Origin: Trichopria drosophilae
Taxonomy: Eukaryota > Arthropoda > Insecta > Hymenoptera > Diapriidae
Direction of reading: 5' to 3'
NCBI GenBank assembly: GCA_030407085.1
Contig: CM059586.1
Span: 103,181,501 to 103,245,500, forward strand
Length of the DNA stretch: 64,000 bases
The notes beneath the pieces were generated by a model that saw nothing but the letters and a program-made list of their open reading frames with translations, was not told the origin of the DNA and ran no database searches. How positions within the stretch are numbered: the first letter of the stretch is position 1; each line of letters begins with the position of its first letter. Below are positions 61,211 through 64,000 of the stretch, in pieces. Both the position numbers and the translations under genes were made by a program.

Positions 61211-62269
61211 AGTATTGATATACTTTCATTGTTTATCGTATTTTGCCCTTGAATATTGGAGGTTTCCCGAATCTCACCGCGAGAATGTAGATAAACAGTA
61301 AATGAACCATTCATTTTTAATTTTAAAATAGCAATATCAGAAACTACTCGTTTTAGTGTACGTCGTGATACTTTGTCCGCCATATTGAATTAACGACCAT
61401 TAAAAATAATGCGAATATAGTGAAAATACTTCAGCATTACTTGATTAGAACTGGGAAATCTAAATCTATGGATTATCTTCCTAAACTGACAAGTATCGTG
61501 AATCTTGAAGTATTTCGATATCCTAGCCGCCATTTTGATTTCACCAGTTTCTTAATGAAACGATTTCATTAATTGCACAAAGTTAGGAACGATAAAAGAT
61601 AACTAAAAATCGAATAGGAAGGATTTTGTACCTCACTGTATGAATACACAAGAGTTTTTTTAGTCCAACTTGTGTATTTTGTCCGCCATTTTGAATTTGT
61701 ACCATACGAGAAAAAAAGCCAATGTTTACCAATGTCTAACCTTGATTTGTACTTATTTGATGTTGAGGCATGTAAGCGGATCAACTACTTTCATTCAATG
61801 ACTCGAATTATAGAGAATGTCGACATTTTGGCGGCCATTTTGGGTCCAATAAAACTTCTTCTTTTGCGAATGTGTACTATATACCCGATATAGAACACCG
61901 ATTAAATCGATTATTTAAAATTTGTATTTATTGAGAAAAACGTGATAAAACGATATTTTAGTAACAAAATTTTAAAAAACCTTTAGAAATATCTTATTTT
62001 GAAACGTACCAAATTAAGAACGTCCAGAAAAATCGGTTTTGGAAAAATGATCATAATTTCTAAAGTTGAAGTAGAATTTTCCGACTTCTCGGCATTAATG
62101 GGTTGAAAAATGATTTAGTAAAATTTGACTAGCAGTAAAGTATCTTAATTTGACGATACATTGTTTTAGCCAGCTCTGAGCGATTATATTCCTAAATAAA
62201 GCAGTCACTCGAATCGATACTCTGAGATCGATCGATAATATCGGAGTCCTCCCAAGTGTGTAATTCATC

Positions 62270-62540
62270 ACGGTAATTATCGAATTCGACAGCTGACGCG
62301 TGTCGAATCGCAAATGCTATAGACGCCCGCGCAATATCGTTCACGGTTAAGCACGTGTCGTTAAACTAAACGCGATTCCGTTTTGTTAAGTGAGCATGCG
62401 ATACGCGTGTACGGGATAAAGTGAAGCATTTTGCTGGCACTGCGATATCCTATCGGGGAAAATCGATTGCGTCGACGACCTTTCCATCAGATACATTTTT
62501 CCTCGTGTCGCTCCTTATCTTCGAGCGCCTTTACTTTAGC
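62270..62540. promoter_or_regulatory. CpG-rich segment, possible promoter
   Basis: About 270 bp dense in CG dinucleotides (gctgacgcgtgtcg, agacgcccgcgcaatatcg, gatacgcgtgtacggg) in AT-rich surroundings. It may be the start of a transcript running out of the window or into the tandem duplication; no coding exon was recognised. Confidence 0.3.
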
Positions 62541-63165
62541 TCATTGTCCAGGAGTTCTTCCGCACGTTTAGTCACGATCCCATGTCGAGAAAAAAGTAAA
62601 ATAAGAATTGCCTTGAGGTGGTGAAAGTGTCTTTCCACAAAATTTTATGTTCAAATTTAATCACCACCTTTGAAGATTAAGGATTAGGATAGATAAAAAT
62701 CATTTTGATTATCAAGTCACTCGAACTGTTCTACATCTCATCCATTAGACAAACAATACAGGAAATATCGGCAATTCGAAAGAATCGCACTTCACCACTT
62801 GCGAGAATGATCGAGTATGCTACTACCTATGCGCCACCAAACGGTGAACTTGTCATCCTTCTGTCTTACTGCAGTTTAATGTCCACGTTTAGTGTAGATC
62901 TTTGTCGAGAATAACGTAAACTAAGAATGACCTTCACATGGTGAAAGTGATTCCATATTTTGATTTTAAAATTTTATCACCAGTTGTTGAATACAGAAAA
63001 ATGAGATTGTCAATAATGATTTTCAATCGAAAATTTATTCATATCATCCATTAGAAAGACAATAGAAGAACTTTCCTCAGCAATGTCAAAGGACAGTATT
63101 TCACCACTTGCGAGAATTACTGCTTATGCTATTACTACTTATGCGCCACCAAACGGTGACATCTC
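62541..63165. repeat. Tandem duplication, unit about 315 bp
   Basis: Landmarks gtcgagaa(a/t)aa (62584 and 62904), ttcaccacttgcgagaat (62789 and 63099) and tatgcgccaccaaacggtga (62828 and 63142) define two copies in direct orientation with ~80% identity by eye. Part of the unit also resembles 15580-15640. Confidence 0.8.
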
Positions 63166-63169
63166 GCCT

Positions 63170-64000
63170 AAAACGAGATAAACGAACTTTGTTTACGTTA
63201 TGCTGCAAATAGCGAATTCACACACTTAATGTCATTCCAAGATATTTAGACTGTACTGTACAAGTCCGACGATGAAAGACAACATCTTAAAGTACTCTCA
63301 AAGAGCTCTTTTTGCAGTATGAAAATTTATTTAATACTGCAGACTAATGGAATGCAGATTCAAATGAACGCGAAGTAAAAAAGATAAATTTGCCTTTGAT
63401 TGCGTAAATTTTTAATGGATAAATATTAAAATCTTTTTTCAGTCTCGAAAGTTAAACGGAAATACTCCTAATTTAACCTCAAACATTTATATTAAAATGA
63501 TAGCGATGTAACGTTAGGGCAAACAAGGAAATGTGCTGAGACGGAAATATGTCTACATTTTCGTAGAATAAATATGAGCTGAAGTAAAATCCAGTGAAAA
63601 TATACCAGTAGCGAAGTAATTCCATTTCTACAAGAAAATGGCAACACCGAACAGTACTTGGCTTTTATTAACTATTTTGATAGGATCGTAAAATGTTTCA
63701 TGATATTATTTCCAAGATGTAATACTGCATTGTTATTGCTGAAACTCTAAAAACAAATATTGATATAAAAATTTACTGCTGTATTATTACATTGATGAGA
63801 AACAATAGATATTTATTACTAAATTGCAGTAGTAAAATGTTAGATTGTTAATAACCATAATTGAGAAAACATAAAATTAAAACTGATAAAAGATATTTAT
63901 ACAAGTTTAATTACGCTCCACTAAAACGTTTTGGATCTTTAATAACTTTCGTAATTAATCCAGCAGTAGCGTTTGTACATTTTATGCGGTGGGTAAAACC
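63170..64000. other. AT-rich stretch to the window end
   Basis: No supported gene or repeat. Confidence 0.45.

Larger units (their letters stand above)
57675..62102. mobile_element. Possible large piggyBac-type non-autonomous element (ends only)
   Basis: TTAA followed by cccattaacgccgagg at 57671-57690 is mirrored at 62084-62106 (cccattaatgccgagaag in reverse complement, flanked by a mutated TTGA). The 4.4-kb interior holds no transposase but contains the inverted repeat at 58517-58989 and the ~290-bp tandem array. The two ends could also come from unrelated short elements. Confidence 0.35.

Overview
This is a eukaryotic, AT-rich window (roughly 70% A+T by eye), almost certainly from an insect and probably a hymenopteran. 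The grounds are short interstitial runs of the insect telomere motif TTAGG/CCTAA (36805-36835, 41144-41177), one spliced gene with a 55-bp intron, and a dense population of small non-autonomous DNA transposons. The order is an inference. There are no operons, CRISPR arrays or other prokaryotic features.

Only one protein-coding gene can be supported. It lies on the minus strand at 39050-39920, has two exons, and encodes a 271-residue protein with about six or seven hydrophobic segments whose function I do not recognise. A CpG-rich block at 39921-40440 sits directly upstream and is its likely promoter. A second CpG-rich block (8430-9330) and a smaller one (62270-62540) look like promoters or 5' exons of genes whose coding parts lie outside what I can recognise.

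The rest is non-coding and rich in repeats. From 1 to 8 kb it is AT-rich with a ~310-bp triplicated tandem repeat at 7083-8000. From 9.5 to 11.5 kb lies an array of ~165-bp units in both orientations, interrupted by a small foldback element. A piggyBac-type MITE (TTAA ends) is at 14001-14647. Three elements with CAGT-type ends (pogo-like; two of the three with clear TA target sites) are at 22529, 38159 and 43446. A decayed LINE fragment is proposed at 30.3-31.5 kb. Two copies of a GCGTAAA-rich hairpin element occupy 31.6-32.7 and 34.3-35.1 kb. From 40.4 to 47.3 kb there is an almost unbroken chain of five long palindromes, one with a traceable nested insertion. From 48 to 56.4 kb there are foldback elements with 8-bp target duplications and three tRNA-like sequences (counting one at 28.9 kb). 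From 57 to 63 kb there are tandem duplications of ~290 and ~315 bp.

The most unusual signals are these. (1) A set of foldback-like elements has inverted ends built from many copies of a short (10-17 bp) direct repeat. Three of them are flanked by perfect 8-bp target duplications, and two of those share the same terminal sequence although their internal repeat units differ. (2) A 45-bp hairpin loop is present in opposite orientation in two copies of the GCGTAAA element while the flanks keep the same orientation, a natural record of loop inversion. All similarity statements were made by eye; nothing was searched or aligned by computer.
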